DNA of 64,000 nt from Hydractinia symbiolongicarpus. Lineage: Eukaryota > Cnidaria > Hydrozoa > Anthoathecata > Hydractiniidae. The stretch is from positions 868,001-932,000 of the forward strand of contig NC_079887.1 of the NCBI RefSeq assembly GCF_029227915.1. The letters run 5' to 3'. The position numbers and the translations under genes are program-made. The notes beneath the pieces were generated by a model. That model worked only from the letters and a program-made list of their open reading frames with translations, made no database searches and was not told the DNA's origin. Shown piece by piece: positions 48,351 through 60,290 of this stretch; position 1 is the first letter of the stretch; every line of letters starts with the position of its first letter.

Positions 48351-51300
48351 GAACGATTTTTTAAATTATTTTTTCACCACTAAAGCCCATGAGACTTGTA
48401 GTTTTTAAAAATGTTTTCATTTTTGATGAGACGCTGAATAAAAGAAGTTTAATCGCCGGCAAACGAAAACCCGCGATTTCCCGTAAATCCCGGCTTGGCC
48501 CGTATAGTCAAAAGTATACAAAGAAAGTACCCAGGGAGTAAACTCATTTCCCGAACGATTTTTTAAATTATTTTTTCAACACTAAAACGCATGAGACTTG
48601 TAGTTTTCAAAAATGTTTTCATTTTTGATGAGACGCTGAATAAAAGCAGTTTAATCGCCGGCAAACGAAAACCTGCGATTTCCCTAAATCCCGGACTCGG
48701 CCCGTATAGTCAAAAGTATACAAAGAAAGTACCAAGGGAGTAAACTCATTTCCAGAACGATTTTTTTAATTGTATTTTCACCACTAAAACGCATAAGACT
48801 TGTAGTTTTTAAAAATGTTTTCATTTTTAATGAGACGCTAAATAAAAGAAGTTTAATCGCCGGCAAACGAAAACCCGCGATTTCCCGTAAATCCCGGGCT
48901 TGGCCCGTATAGTCAAAAGTAGACAAAGAAAGTACCCAGGGAGTAAACTCATTTCCAGAACGATTTTTTAAATTATTTTTGCACCACTAAAACGCATAAG
49001 ACTTGTAGTTTTTAAAATTGTTTTCATTTTTGATGAGACGCTGAATAAAAGAAGTTTAATCGCCGGCAAACGAAAATCTGCGATTTCCCGTAAATCCCGG
49101 ACTCGGCCCGTATAGTCAAAAGTATACAAAGAAAGTACCCAGGGGTAAACTCATTTCCCGAACGATTATTTAAATTATTTTTTCACCGCTAAAACGCATG
49201 AGACTTGTAGTTTTCAAAAATGTTTTCATTTTTGATGAGACGCTAAATGAAAGAGGTTTAATCGCCGGCAAACGAAATCCCGCGTTTTCCCGTAAATCCG
49301 GGGCTTTGCCCGTATAGTCGAATGTATACAAAGAAAGTACCCTGTGAGTAAACTCATTTCCAGAACGATTTTTTAAATTATTTTTCACCACTAAAACGCA
49401 TGAGACTTGTAGTTTTCAAAAATGTTTTCTTTTTTGATGAGACGCTGAATAAAAGAAGTTTAATCGCCGGCAAACGAAAACCCGCGATTTCCCGTAAATC
49501 CCGGGCTTGGCACGTATAGCCGAATGTATACAAAGAAAGTACCCTGTTAGTAAACTCATTTCCAGAACGATTTTTTAAATTATTTTTTCACCACTAAAGC
49601 CCATGAGACTTGTAGTTTTCAAAAATATTTTCATATTTGATGGGACGCTGAAAAAAAGAAGTTTAATCGCCTGCAAACAAAAATCCGCGATTTCCCGAAA
49701 ATCCCAGGCTTGGCCCGTATAGTCAAAAGTATACAAAGAAAGTACCCAGGGAGTAAACTCATTTCCCGAACGATTTTTTAATTTACTTTTTCACCACTAA
49801 AACGCATGAGACTTGTAGTTTTCAAAAATATTTTCATATTTGATGGGACGCTGAAAAAAAGAAGTTTAATCGCCTGCAAACAAAAATCCGCGATTTCCCG
49901 AAAATCCCAGGCTTGGCCCGTATAGTCAAAAGTATACAAAGAAAGTACCCAGGGAGTAAACTCATTTCCCGAACGATTTTTTAATTTACTTTTTCACCAC
50001 TAAAACGCATGAGACTTGTAGTTTTCAAAATTGTTTTCATTTTTGATGAGACGCTGAATAAAAGAAGTTTAATCGCCGGCAAACCAAAACCCGCGATTTC
50101 CCGTAAATCCCGGGCTTAGCAGGTATAGTCGAATGTATACAAAGAAAGTACCCTGGAGTAAACTCATTTCCAGAACGATTTTTTAAATTATTGTTTTACC
50201 ACTAAAGCCCATGAGACTTGTAGTTTTTAAAAATGTCTTCATTTTTGATGAGACGCTGAATAAAAGAAGTTTAATCGCCGGCAAACAAAATCCGCGATTT
50301 CCTGTAAATCCCGGACTCGGCCCGTATAGTCAAAAGTATACAAAGAAAGTACCCAGGGGTAAACTCATTTCCCGAACGATTATTTAAATTATTTTTTCAC
50401 CGCTAAAACGCATGAGACTTGTAGTTTTCAAAAATGTTTTCATTTTTGATGAGACGCTGAATAAAAGAAGTTTAATCGCCGGCAAACGAAAATCCGCGAT
50501 TTCCCGTAAATCCCGGACACGGCCCGTATAGTCAAAAGTATACAAAGAAAGTACCCAGGGGTAAACTCATTTCCCGAACGATTATTTAAATTATTTTTTC
50601 ACCGCTAAAACGCATGAGACTTGTAGTTTTCAAAAATATTTTCATATTTGATGGGACGCTGAAAAAAAGAAGTTTAATCGCCTGCAAACAAAAATCCGCG
50701 ATTTCCCGAAAATCCCAGGCTTGGCCCGTATAGTCAAAAGTATACAAAGAAAGTACCCAGGGAGTAAACTCATTTCCCGAACGATTTTTTAATTTACTTT
50801 TTCACCACTAAAACGCATGAGACTTGTAGTTTTTAAAAATGTTTTCATTTTCGATGAGACGCTGAATAAAAGAAGTTTAATCGCCAACAAATGAAAACCT
50901 GTGATTTCCCGTAAATCCTGGACTCAGCCCGTATAGTCAAAAGTATACAAAGAAACGACCCAGGGAGTAAACTCATTTCCAGAACGATTTTTAAATTATA
51001 TTTTCACCACTAAAACGCATAAGACTTGTAGTTTTCAAAATTGTTTTCATTTTTGATGAGACGCTGAATAAAAGCAGTTTAATCGCCGGCAAACGAAAAC
51101 CTGCGATTTCCCTAAATCCCGGACTCGGCCCGTATAGTCAAAAGTATACAAAGAAAGTACCAAGGGAGTAAACTCATTTCCAGAACGGTTTTTTAAATTA
51201 TATTTTCACCACTAAAATGCATAAGACTTGTAGTTTTTAAAAATGTTTTCATTTTTGATGAGACGCTAAATAAAAGAAGTTTAATCGCCGGCAAACGAAA

Positions 51301-54083
51301 ACCCGCGATTTCCCGTAAATCCCGGGCTTGGCCCGTATAGTCAAAAGTATACAAAGAAAGTACCCAGGGAGTAAACTCATTTCCAGAACGATTTTTTAAA
51401 TTATTTTTTCACCACTAAAACGCATAAGACTTGTAGTTTTTAAAAATGTTTTCATTTTTGATGAGACGCTGAATAAAAGAAGTTTAATCGCCGGCAAACG
51501 AAAATCCGCGATTTCCCGTAAATCCCGGACTCGGCTCGTATAGTCAAAAGTATACAAAGAAAGTACCCAGGGGTAAACTCATTTCCCGAACGATTTTTTA
51601 AATTATTTTTTCACCGCTAAAACGCATGAGACTTGTTGTTTTCAAAAATGTTTTCATTTTTGATGAGACGCTTAATGAAAGAGGTTTAATCGCCGGCAAA
51701 CGAAATCCCGCGTTTTCCCGTAAATCCGGGGCTTGGCCCGTATAGTCGAATGTATACAAAGAAAGTAGCCTGTGAGTAAACTCATTTCCAGAACGATTTT
51801 TTAAATTATTTTTCACCACTAAAATGCATGAGACTTGTAGTTTTCAAAAATGTTTTCTTTTTTGATGAGACGCTGAATAAAAGAAGTTTAATCGCCGGCA
51901 AACGAAAACCCGCGATTTCCCGTAAATCCCGGGCTTGGCACGTATAGTCGAATGTATACAAAGAAAGTACCCTGTGAGTAAACTCATTTCCAGAACGATT
52001 TTTTAAATTATTTTTTCACCACTAAAGCCCATGAGACTTGTAGTTTTCAAAAATATTTTCATATTTGATGGGACGCTGAAAAAAAGAAGTTTAATCGCCG
52101 GCAAACGAAAACCTGCGATTTCCCGTAAATCCTGGACTCGGCCCGTACAGTCAAAAGTATACAAAGAAAGTATCCAGGGAGTAAACTCATTTCCCAAACG
52201 ATTTTTTAAATTATTATTTCACCACTAAAACGCATGAGACTTGTAATTTTCAAGAATGTTTTCATTTTTGATGAGACGCTGAATAAAAGCAGTTTAATCG
52301 CCGGCAAACGAAAACCCGCGATTTCCCGTAAATCCCGGGCTTGGCACGTGTAGTCGAATGTATACAGAGAAAGTACCCTGTGAGTAAACTCATTTCCAGA
52401 ACGATTTTTTAAATTATTTTTTCACCATTAAAACGCATAAGACTTGTAGTTTTTAAAAATGTTTTCATTTTTGATGAGACGCTGAATAAAAGAAGTTTAA
52501 TCGCCGGCAAACGAAAACCCGCGATTTCCCGTAAATCCCGGCTTGGCCCGTATAGTCAAAAGTATACAAAGAAAGTACCCAGGGAGTAAACTCATTTCCC
52601 GAACGATTTTTTAAATTATTTTTGCACCACTAAAACGCATGAGACTTGTAGTTTTCAAAAATGTTTTCATTTTTGATGAGACGCTGAATAAAAGCAGTTT
52701 AATCGCCGGCAAACGAAAACCCGCGACTTCCCGTAAATCCCGGGCTTGGCACGTATAGTCGAATGTATACAAAGAAAGTACCCTGTGAGTAAACTCATTT
52801 CCAAAACGACTTTTTAAATTATTTTTTCACCACCAAAACGTATAAGACTTGTAGTTTTTAAAAATGTTTTCATTTTTGATGAGACGCTAAATAAAAGAAG
52901 TTTAATCGCCGGCAAACGAAAACCCGCGATTTCCCGTAAATCCTGGCTTGGCCGTATAGTCAAAAGTATACAAAGAAAGTACCTTGGGAGTAAACTCATT
53001 TCCCGAACGATTTTTTAAATTATTTTTGCACCACTAAAACGCATGAGACTTGTAGTTTTCAAAAATGTTTTCATTTTTGATGAGACGCTGAATAAAAGCA
53101 GTTTAATCGCCGGCAAACGAAAACCTGCGATTTCCCTAAATCCCGGACTCGGTCCGTATAGTCAAAGGTATACAAAGAAAGTACCCAGGGAGTAAACTCA
53201 TTTCCAGAACGATTTTTTAAATTATTTTTACACCACTAAAACGCATAAGACTTGTAGTTTTCAAAAATGTTTTCATTTTTGATGAGACGCTGAATAAAAG
53301 CAGTTTAATCGCCGGCAAACGAAAACCTGCGATTTCCCTAAATGCCGGACTCGGCCCGTATAGTCAAAAGTATACAAAGAAAGAACCCAGGGAGTAAACT
53401 CATTTCCAGAACGATTTTTTAAATTATTTTTTCACCACTAAAACGCATAAGACTTGTAGTTTTTAAAAATGTTTTCATTTTTGATGAGACGCAGAATAAA
53501 AGAAGTTTAATCGCCGGCAAACGAAAACCCGCGATTTCCCGTAAATCTCGGGCTTGGCCCGTATAGTCAAAAGTATACAAAGAAAGTACCCAGGGAGTAA
53601 ACTCATTTCCCGAACGATTTTTTATATTATTTTTTTACCACTAAACGCATGAGACTTGTAGTTTTCAAAAATATTTTCATATTTCATGGGACGCTGAATA
53701 AAAGAAGTTTAATCGCCGGCAAACGAAAATCCGCGATTTCCCGTAAATCCCGGACTCGGCCCGTATAGTCAAAGGTATACAAAGAAAGTACCCAGGGAGT
53801 AAACTCATTTCCCGAACGATTTTTTAAATTATTTTTTCACCACTAAAACGCATGACACTTGTAGTTTTCAAAAATGTTTTTATTATTGATGAGACGCTTA
53901 ATGAAAGAGGTTTAATCGCCGGCAAACGAAATCCCGCGTTTTCCCGTAAATCCGGGGCTTGGCCCGTATAGTCGAATGTATACAAAGAAAGTACCCTGTG
54001 AGTAAACTCATTTCCAGAACGATTTTTTCAATTATTTTTCACCACTAAAACGCATCAGACTTGTAGTTTTTAAAAATGTTTTC
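48351..54083 (-). repeat. Heterogeneous right end of block B, no half monomers
   Basis: Full monomers with many private substitutions and small deletions, such as CCCAGGGGTAAAC (two bases short), ATTATTTAAATT, a GCACCACT variant and TCTTTTTTGATG. A private monomer with CTGAAAAAAAGAAG, CGCCTGCAAAC and CCGAAAATCCC appears at about 49640 and 49842 in tandem (202 bp apart) and again near 50650. Subtypes with CTTAATGAAAGAGG near 51670 and 53900 resemble the block A CATTAAGCG type. Confidence 0.8.
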
Positions 54084-54600
54084 AAATGTTTTCGAAATCG
54101 CGGATTTTCGTTTGCCGGCGATTAAACTTCTTTTATTCAGCGTCCCATCAAATATGAAAATATTTTTGAAAACTACAAATCTCATGCGTTTAGTGGTAAA
54201 AAAATAATATAAAAAATCGTTCGGGAAATGAGTTTACTCCCTGGGTACTTTCTTTGTATACTTTTGACTATACGGGCCAAGCCCGAGATTTACGGGAAAT
54301 CGCGGGTTTTCGTTTGCCGGCGATTAAACTTCTTTTATTCTGCGTCTCATCAAAAATGAAAACATTTTTAAAAACTACAAGTCTTATGCGTTTTAGTGGT
54401 GAAAAAATAATTTAAAAAATCGTTCTGGAAATGAGTTTACTCCCTGGGTTCTTTCTTTGTATACTTTTGACTATACGGGCCGAGTCCGGCATTTAGGGAA
54501 ATCGCAGGTTTTCGTTTGCCGGCGATTAAACTGCTTTTATTCAGCGTCTCATCAAAAATGAAAACATTTTTGAAAACTACAAGTCTCATGCGTTTTAGTG
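53234..54600. repeat. Fold-back inverted repeat at the B/C orientation switch
   Basis: Arm 54094-54600 (sense) pairs without gaps with 53234-53740 (reversed); paired positions sum to 107834. Private variants match across the axis: CCCGAGATTT (54286 and 53548), TTCTGCGTCTC, GGGTTCTTTC and CCGGCATTT (54490 and 53344). I see about four mismatches in 507 bp. Beyond 54600 the next monomers no longer match. The spacer, 53741-54093, is 353 bp of reversed satellite. Confidence 0.88.
54074..54093. repeat. 10-bp tandem duplication at the B/C join
   Basis: AAATGTTTTC occurs twice in direct succession (54074-54083 and 54084-54093). The first copy belongs to the reversed monomer. The second is filler, after which sense sequence starts at GAAATCGCGG. 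A short templated insert of this kind is typical of end joining or template switching. Confidence 0.85.
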
Positions 54601-57600
54601 GTGAAAAAGTAATTTAAAAAATCGTTCGGGAAATGAGATTACTCCCTGGGTACTTTCTTTGTATACATTTGACTATACGGGCCAAGCCCGGGATTTACGG
54701 GAAATCGCGGGTTTTCGTTTGCCGGCGATTAAACTTTTTTTATTCAGCGTCCCATCAAAAATGAAAACATTCTTAAAAACTACAAGTCTCATGCGTTTAG
54801 GGGTAAAAAAATAATATAAAAAATAGTTCGGGAAATGATTTTACTCCCTAAGTACTTTCTTTGTATACATTCGACTATACCGGCCAAGCCCCGGATTTAC
54901 GGGAAATCGCGGATTTTCGTTTGTCGGCGGTTAAACTTCTTTTATTCAACGTCCCATCAAATATGAAAATATTTTTGAAAACTACAAGTCTCATGCGTTT
55001 AGTGGTAAAAAAATAATATAAAAAATCGTTCGGGAAATGAGTTTACTCCCTGGGTACTTTCTTTGTATACTTTTGACTATACGGGCCAAGCCCGGGATTT
55101 ACGGGAAATCGCGGGTTTTCGTTTGCCGGCGATTAAACTTCTTTTATTCTGCGTCTCATCAAAAATGAAAACATTTTTAAAAACTACAAGTCTTATGCGT
55201 TTTAGTGGTGAAAAAATAATTTAAAAAATCGTTCTGGAAATGAGTTTACTCCCTGGGTACTTTCTTTGTATACTTTTGACTATACGGGCCGAGTCCGGCA
55301 TTTAGGGAAATCGCAGGTTTTCGTTTGCCGGCGATTAAACTGCTTTTATTCAGCGTCTCATCAAAAATGAAAACATTTTTGAAAACTACAAGTCTCATGC
55401 GTTTTAGTGGTGAAATAATAATTTAAAAAATCGTTTGGGAAATGAGTTTACTCCCTGGGTACTTCCTTTCTATACTTTTGACTATACGGGCCGAGTCCAG
55501 GATTAACGGGAAATCGCAGGTTTTCGTTTGCCGGCGATTAAACTTATTTTATTCAGCGTCTCATCAAAAATGAAAACATTTTTAAAAACTACAAGTCTCA
55601 TGCGTTTTAGTGGTGAAAAAGTAATTTAAAAAATCGTTCGGGAAATGAGATTACTCCCTGGGTACTTTCTTTGTATACATTCGACTATACGGGCCAAGCC
55701 CGGGATTTACGGGAAATCGCGGGTTTTCGTTTGCCGGCGATTAAACTTTTTTTATTCAGCGTCTCATCAAAAATGAAAACATTTTTGAAAACTACAAGTC
55801 TCATGCGTTTAGGGGTAAAAAAATAATATAAAAAATAGTTCGGGAAATGATTTTACTCCCTGGGTACTTTCTTTGTATACTTTTGACTATACGGGCCGAG
55901 TCCGGGATTTACGGGAAATCGCGGATTTTCGTTTGCCGGCGATTAAACTGCTTTTATTCAGCGTCTCATCAAAAATGAAAACATTTTTGAAAACTACAAG
56001 TCTCATGCGTTTTAGTGGTGAAATAATAATTTAAAAAATCGTTTGGGAAATGAGTTTACTCCCTGGGTACTTCCTTTCTATACTTTTGACTATACGGGCC
56101 GAGTCCAGGATTAACGGGAAATCGCAGGTTTTCGTTTGCCGGCGATTAAACTTCTTTTATTCAGCGTCTCATCAAAAATGAAAACATTTTTAAAAACTAC
56201 AAGTCTCATGCGTTTTAGTGGTGAAAAAGTAATTTAAAAAATCGTTCGGGAAATGAGATTACTCCCTGGGTACTTTCTTTGTATACATTCGACTACACGG
56301 GCCAAGCCCGGGATTTACGGGAAATCGCGGGTTTTCGTTTGCTGGCGATTAAACTTTTTTTATTCAGCGTCTCATCAAAAATGAAAACATTTTTGAAAAC
56401 TACAAGTCTCATTTGTTTAGGGGTAAAAAAATACTATAAAAAATAGTTCGGGAAATGATTTTACTCCCTGGGTACTTTCTTTGTATACTTTTGACTATAC
56501 GGGCCGAGTCCGGGATTTACGGGAAATCGCGGATTTTCGTTTGCCGGCGATTAAACTTCTTTTATTCAGCGTTCCATCAAATATGAAAATATTTTTGAAA
56601 ACTACAAGTCTCATGCGTTTAGTGGTAAAAAAATAATATAAAAAATCGTTCGGGAAATGAGTTTACTCCCTGGGTACTTTCTTTGTATACTTTTGACTAT
56701 ATGGGCCAAGCACGGGATTTACGGGAAATCGCGGGTTTTTGTTTGCCGGCGATTAAACTTCTTTTATTCTGCGTCTCATCAAAAATGAAATTATTTTTAA
56801 AAACTACAAGTCTTATGCGTTTTAGTGGTGAAAAAATAATTTAAAAAATCGTTCTGGAAATGAGTTTACTCACAGGGTACTTTCTTTGTATACATTCGAC
56901 TATACGGGCCAAGCCGGGATTTACGGGAAATCGCGGGTTTTCGTTTGCCGGCGATTAAACTTCTTTTATTCAGCGTCTCATCAAAAATGAAAACATTTTT
57001 AAAAACTACAAGTCTCATGCGTTTTAGTGGTGAAATAATAATTTAAAAAATCGTTTGGGAAATGAGTTTACTCCCTGGGTACTCTCTTTGTATACTTTTG
57101 ACTATACGGGCCGAGTCCAGGATTTACGGGAAATCGCAGGTTTTCGTTTGCCGGCGATTAAACTTCTTTTATTCAGCGTCTCATCAAAAATGAAAACATT
57201 TTTAAAAACTACAAGTCTCATGCGTTTTAGTGGTGAAAAAGTACTTTAAAAAATCGTTCGGGAAATGAGATTACTCCCTGGGTACTTTCTTTGTATACAT
57301 TCGACTAAACGGGCCAAGCCCGGGATTTACGGGAAATCGCGGGTTTTCGTTGGCCGGCGATTAAACTTCTTTTATTCGGCGTCTCATCAAAAATGAAAAG
57401 ATTTTTGAAAACTACAAATCTCATGCGTTTAGGGGTAAAAAAATAATATAAAAAATCGTTCGGGAAATGAGTTTACTCCCTGGGTACTTTCTTTGTATAC
57501 TTTTGACTATACGGGCCAAGCCCGGGATTTACGGGAAATCGCGGGTTTTCGTTTGCCGGGGATTAAACTTCTTTTATTCAGCGTCTCATCAAAAATGAAA

Positions 57601-57860
57601 ACATTTTTAAAAACTACAAGTCTTATGCGTTTTAGTGGTGAAAAAATAATTTAAAAAATCGTTCTGGAAATGAGTTTACTCCCTGGATACTTTCTTTGTA
57701 TACTTTTGACTATACTGGCCGAGTCCGGGATTTAGGGAAGTAGCAGGTTTTCGTTTGCAGGCGATTAAACTGCTTTTATTCAGCGTCTCATCAAAAATGA
57801 AAACATTTTTGAAAACTACAAGTCTCATGCGTTTTAGTGGTGAAAAAATAATTTAAAAAA
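54094..57860 (+). repeat. Transitional part of block C with 3- and 4-monomer repeats
   Basis: Private variants TTCTGCGTCTC and CCGGCATTT recur about 812 bp apart (54214/55028 and 54418/55231; four monomers). The ACTTCCTTTCTATAC monomer at about 55433 recurs at about 56041, with GAGATT and TAGTTCGGG monomers following in both (offset near 607; three monomers). The TAGTTCGGG and CTTTTTTTATTC variants are confined to this part. Confidence 0.78.
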
Positions 57861-60290
57861 TCGTGTGGGAAATGAGTTTACTCCCTGGGTACTTTCTTTG
57901 TATACTTTTGACTATACGGGCCGAGTCCAGGATTTACGGGAAATCGCAGGTTTTCGTTTGTCGGCGATTAAACTTCTTTTATTCAGCGTCTCATCAAAAA
58001 TGAAAACCTTTTTAAAAACTACAAGTCTTATGCGTTTTAGTGGTGAAAAAATAATTTAAAAAATCGTTCAGGAAATGAGTTTACTCACAGGGTACTTAAT
58101 TTGTATACATTCGACTATACGGGCCAAGCCCGGGATTTACGGGAAATCGCGGGTTTTCGTTTTCCGGCGATTAAACCTCTTTCATTAAGCGTCTCATTAA
58201 AAATGAAAACATTTTTGAAAACTACAAGTCTCATGCGTTTTAGTGGTGAAAAAAAATTTAAAAAATCGTTCGGGAAATGAGTTTACTCCCTGGGTACTTT
58301 CTTTGTATACATTCGACTATACGGGCCAAGCCCCGGATTTACAGGAAAACGCGGGATTTCGTTTGCCGGCGATTAAACAGCTTTTATTCAGCGTCTCATC
58401 AAAAATGAAAACATTTTTGAAAACTGCAAGTCTCATGAGTTTTAGTGTTTAAAAAATAATTTAAAAAATCGTTTGGGAAATGACTTTACTCCCTGGGTAC
58501 TTTCTTTGTATACTTTTGTCTATACGGGCCGAGTCCAGGATTTACGGGAAATCGCAGGTTTTCGTTTGCCGGCGATTAAACTTCTTTTATTCAGCGTCTC
58601 ATCAAAAATGAAAACCTTTTTAAAAACTACAAGTCTTATGCGTTTTAGTGGTGAAAAAATAATTTAAAAAATCGTTCTGGAAATGAGTTTACTCACAGGG
58701 TACTTTCTTTGTATACATTCGACTATACGGGCCAAGCCCGGGATTTACGGGAAATCGCGGGTTTTCGTTTTCCGGCGATTAAACCTCTTTCATTAAGCGT
58801 CTCATCAAAAATGAAAACATTTTTGAAAACTACAAGTCTCATGCGTTTTAGTGGTAAAAAAGTAATTTAAAAAATCGTTCGGGAAATGACTTTACTCCCT
58901 GGGTACTTTCTTTGTATACTTTTGACTATACGGCCGAGTCCAGGATTTACGGGAAATCGCAGGTTTTCGTTTGCCGGCGATTAAACTTCTTTTATTCAGC
59001 GTCTCATCAAAAATGAAAACATTTTTAAAAACTGCAAGTCTCATGCGCTTTAGTGGTTAAAAAGTAATTTAAAAAATCGTTCGGGAAATGAGATTACTCC
59101 CTGGGTACTTTCTTTGTATACATTCGACTATACCGGCCAAGGCTGGGATTTACGGTAAATCGCGGGTTTTCGTTTGCCGGCGATTAAACTTCTTTTATTC
59201 AGCGTCTCATTAAAAATGAAAACATTTTTGAAAACTACAAGTCTCATGCGTTTTAGTGGTGAAAAAAAATTTAAAAAATCGTTCGGGAAATGAGTTTACT
59301 CCCTGGGTACTTTCTTTGTATACATTCGACTATACGGGCCAAGCCCCGGATTTACAGGAAAACGCGGGATTTCGTTTGCCGGCGATTAAACAGCTTTTAT
59401 TCAGCGTCTCATCAAAAATGAAAACATTTTTGAAAACTGCAAGTCTCATGAGTTTTAGTGTTTAAAAAATAATTTAAAAAATCGTTTGGGAAATGACTTT
59501 ACTCCCTGGGTACTTTCTTTGTATACTTTTGACTATACGGGCCGAGTCCAGGATTTACGGGAAATCGCAGGTTTTCGTTTGCCGGCGATTAAACTTCTTT
59601 TATTCAGCGTCTCATCAAAAATGAAAACCTTTTTAAAAACTACAAGTCTTATGCGTTTTAGTGGTGAAAAAATAATTTAAAAAATCGTTCTGGAAATGAG
59701 TTTACTCACAGGGTACTTTCTTTGTATACATTCGACTATACGGGCCAAGCCCGGGATTTACGGGAAATCGCGGGTTTTCGTTTTCCGGCGATTAAACCTC
59801 TTTCATTAAGCGTCTCATCAAAAATGAAAACATTTTTGAAAACTACAAGTCTCATGCGTTTTAGTGGTAAAAAAGTAATTTAAAAAATCGTTCGGGAAAT
59901 GACTTTACTCCCTGGGTACTTTCTTTGTATACTTTTGACTATACGGCCGAGTCCAGGATTTACGGGAAATCGCAGGTTTTCGTTTGCCGGCGATTAAACT
60001 TCTTTTATTCAGCGTCTCATCAAAAATGAAAACATTTTTAAAAACTGCAAGTCTCATGCGCCTTAGTGGTTAAAAAGTAATTTAAAAAATCGTTCGGGAA
60101 ATGAGATTACTCCCTGGGTACTTTCTTTGTATACATTCGACTATACCGGCCAAGGCTGGGATTTACGGTAAATCGCGGGTTTTCGTTTGCCGGCGATTAA
60201 ACTTCTTTTATTCAGCGTCTCATCAAAAATGAAAACATTTTTAAAAACTACAAGTCTTATGCGTTTTAGTGGTGAAAAAATAATTTAAAA
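57861..60290 (+). repeat. 5-monomer unit duplicated in tandem
   Basis: The segment starting near 58243 recurs at 59256 (offset 1013). Shared private variants are a TTTACAGGAAAACGC monomer with TTTTAGTGTTTAAA, an ACTATACGGCCGAG monomer (one G missing), and a CCAAGGCTGGG monomer with TTTACGGTAAATC. The subtype order resembles the start of block A. Confidence 0.82.

Larger units (their letters stand above)
14343..54083 (-). repeat. Satellite array block B, reversed orientation
   Basis: About 196 monomer equivalents, all reversed relative to blocks A and C: the plus strand reads GTATAGTCAAAAGTATAC, ACGCTGAATAAAAG and so on throughout. No sense monomer interrupts it. Characteristic variants include a CATATTTGATGGGACGC subtype, a GGCTTAGCAGGTATAG subtype, and a 100-bp half monomer restricted to the middle 30 kb. 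Open frames up to 115 codons exist on the minus strand because some monomer joins keep frame; none looks like a gene. Confidence 0.97.

Noticed and set aside
14127-54600. Orientation switches as missed-adapter read artefacts
   Set aside because: Such artefacts give near-perfect palindromes over a whole read with little or no spacer. Here the arms match closely only for 215 and 507 bp, then diverge, and spacers are 100 and 353 bp. An assembly misjoin cannot be excluded without reads.
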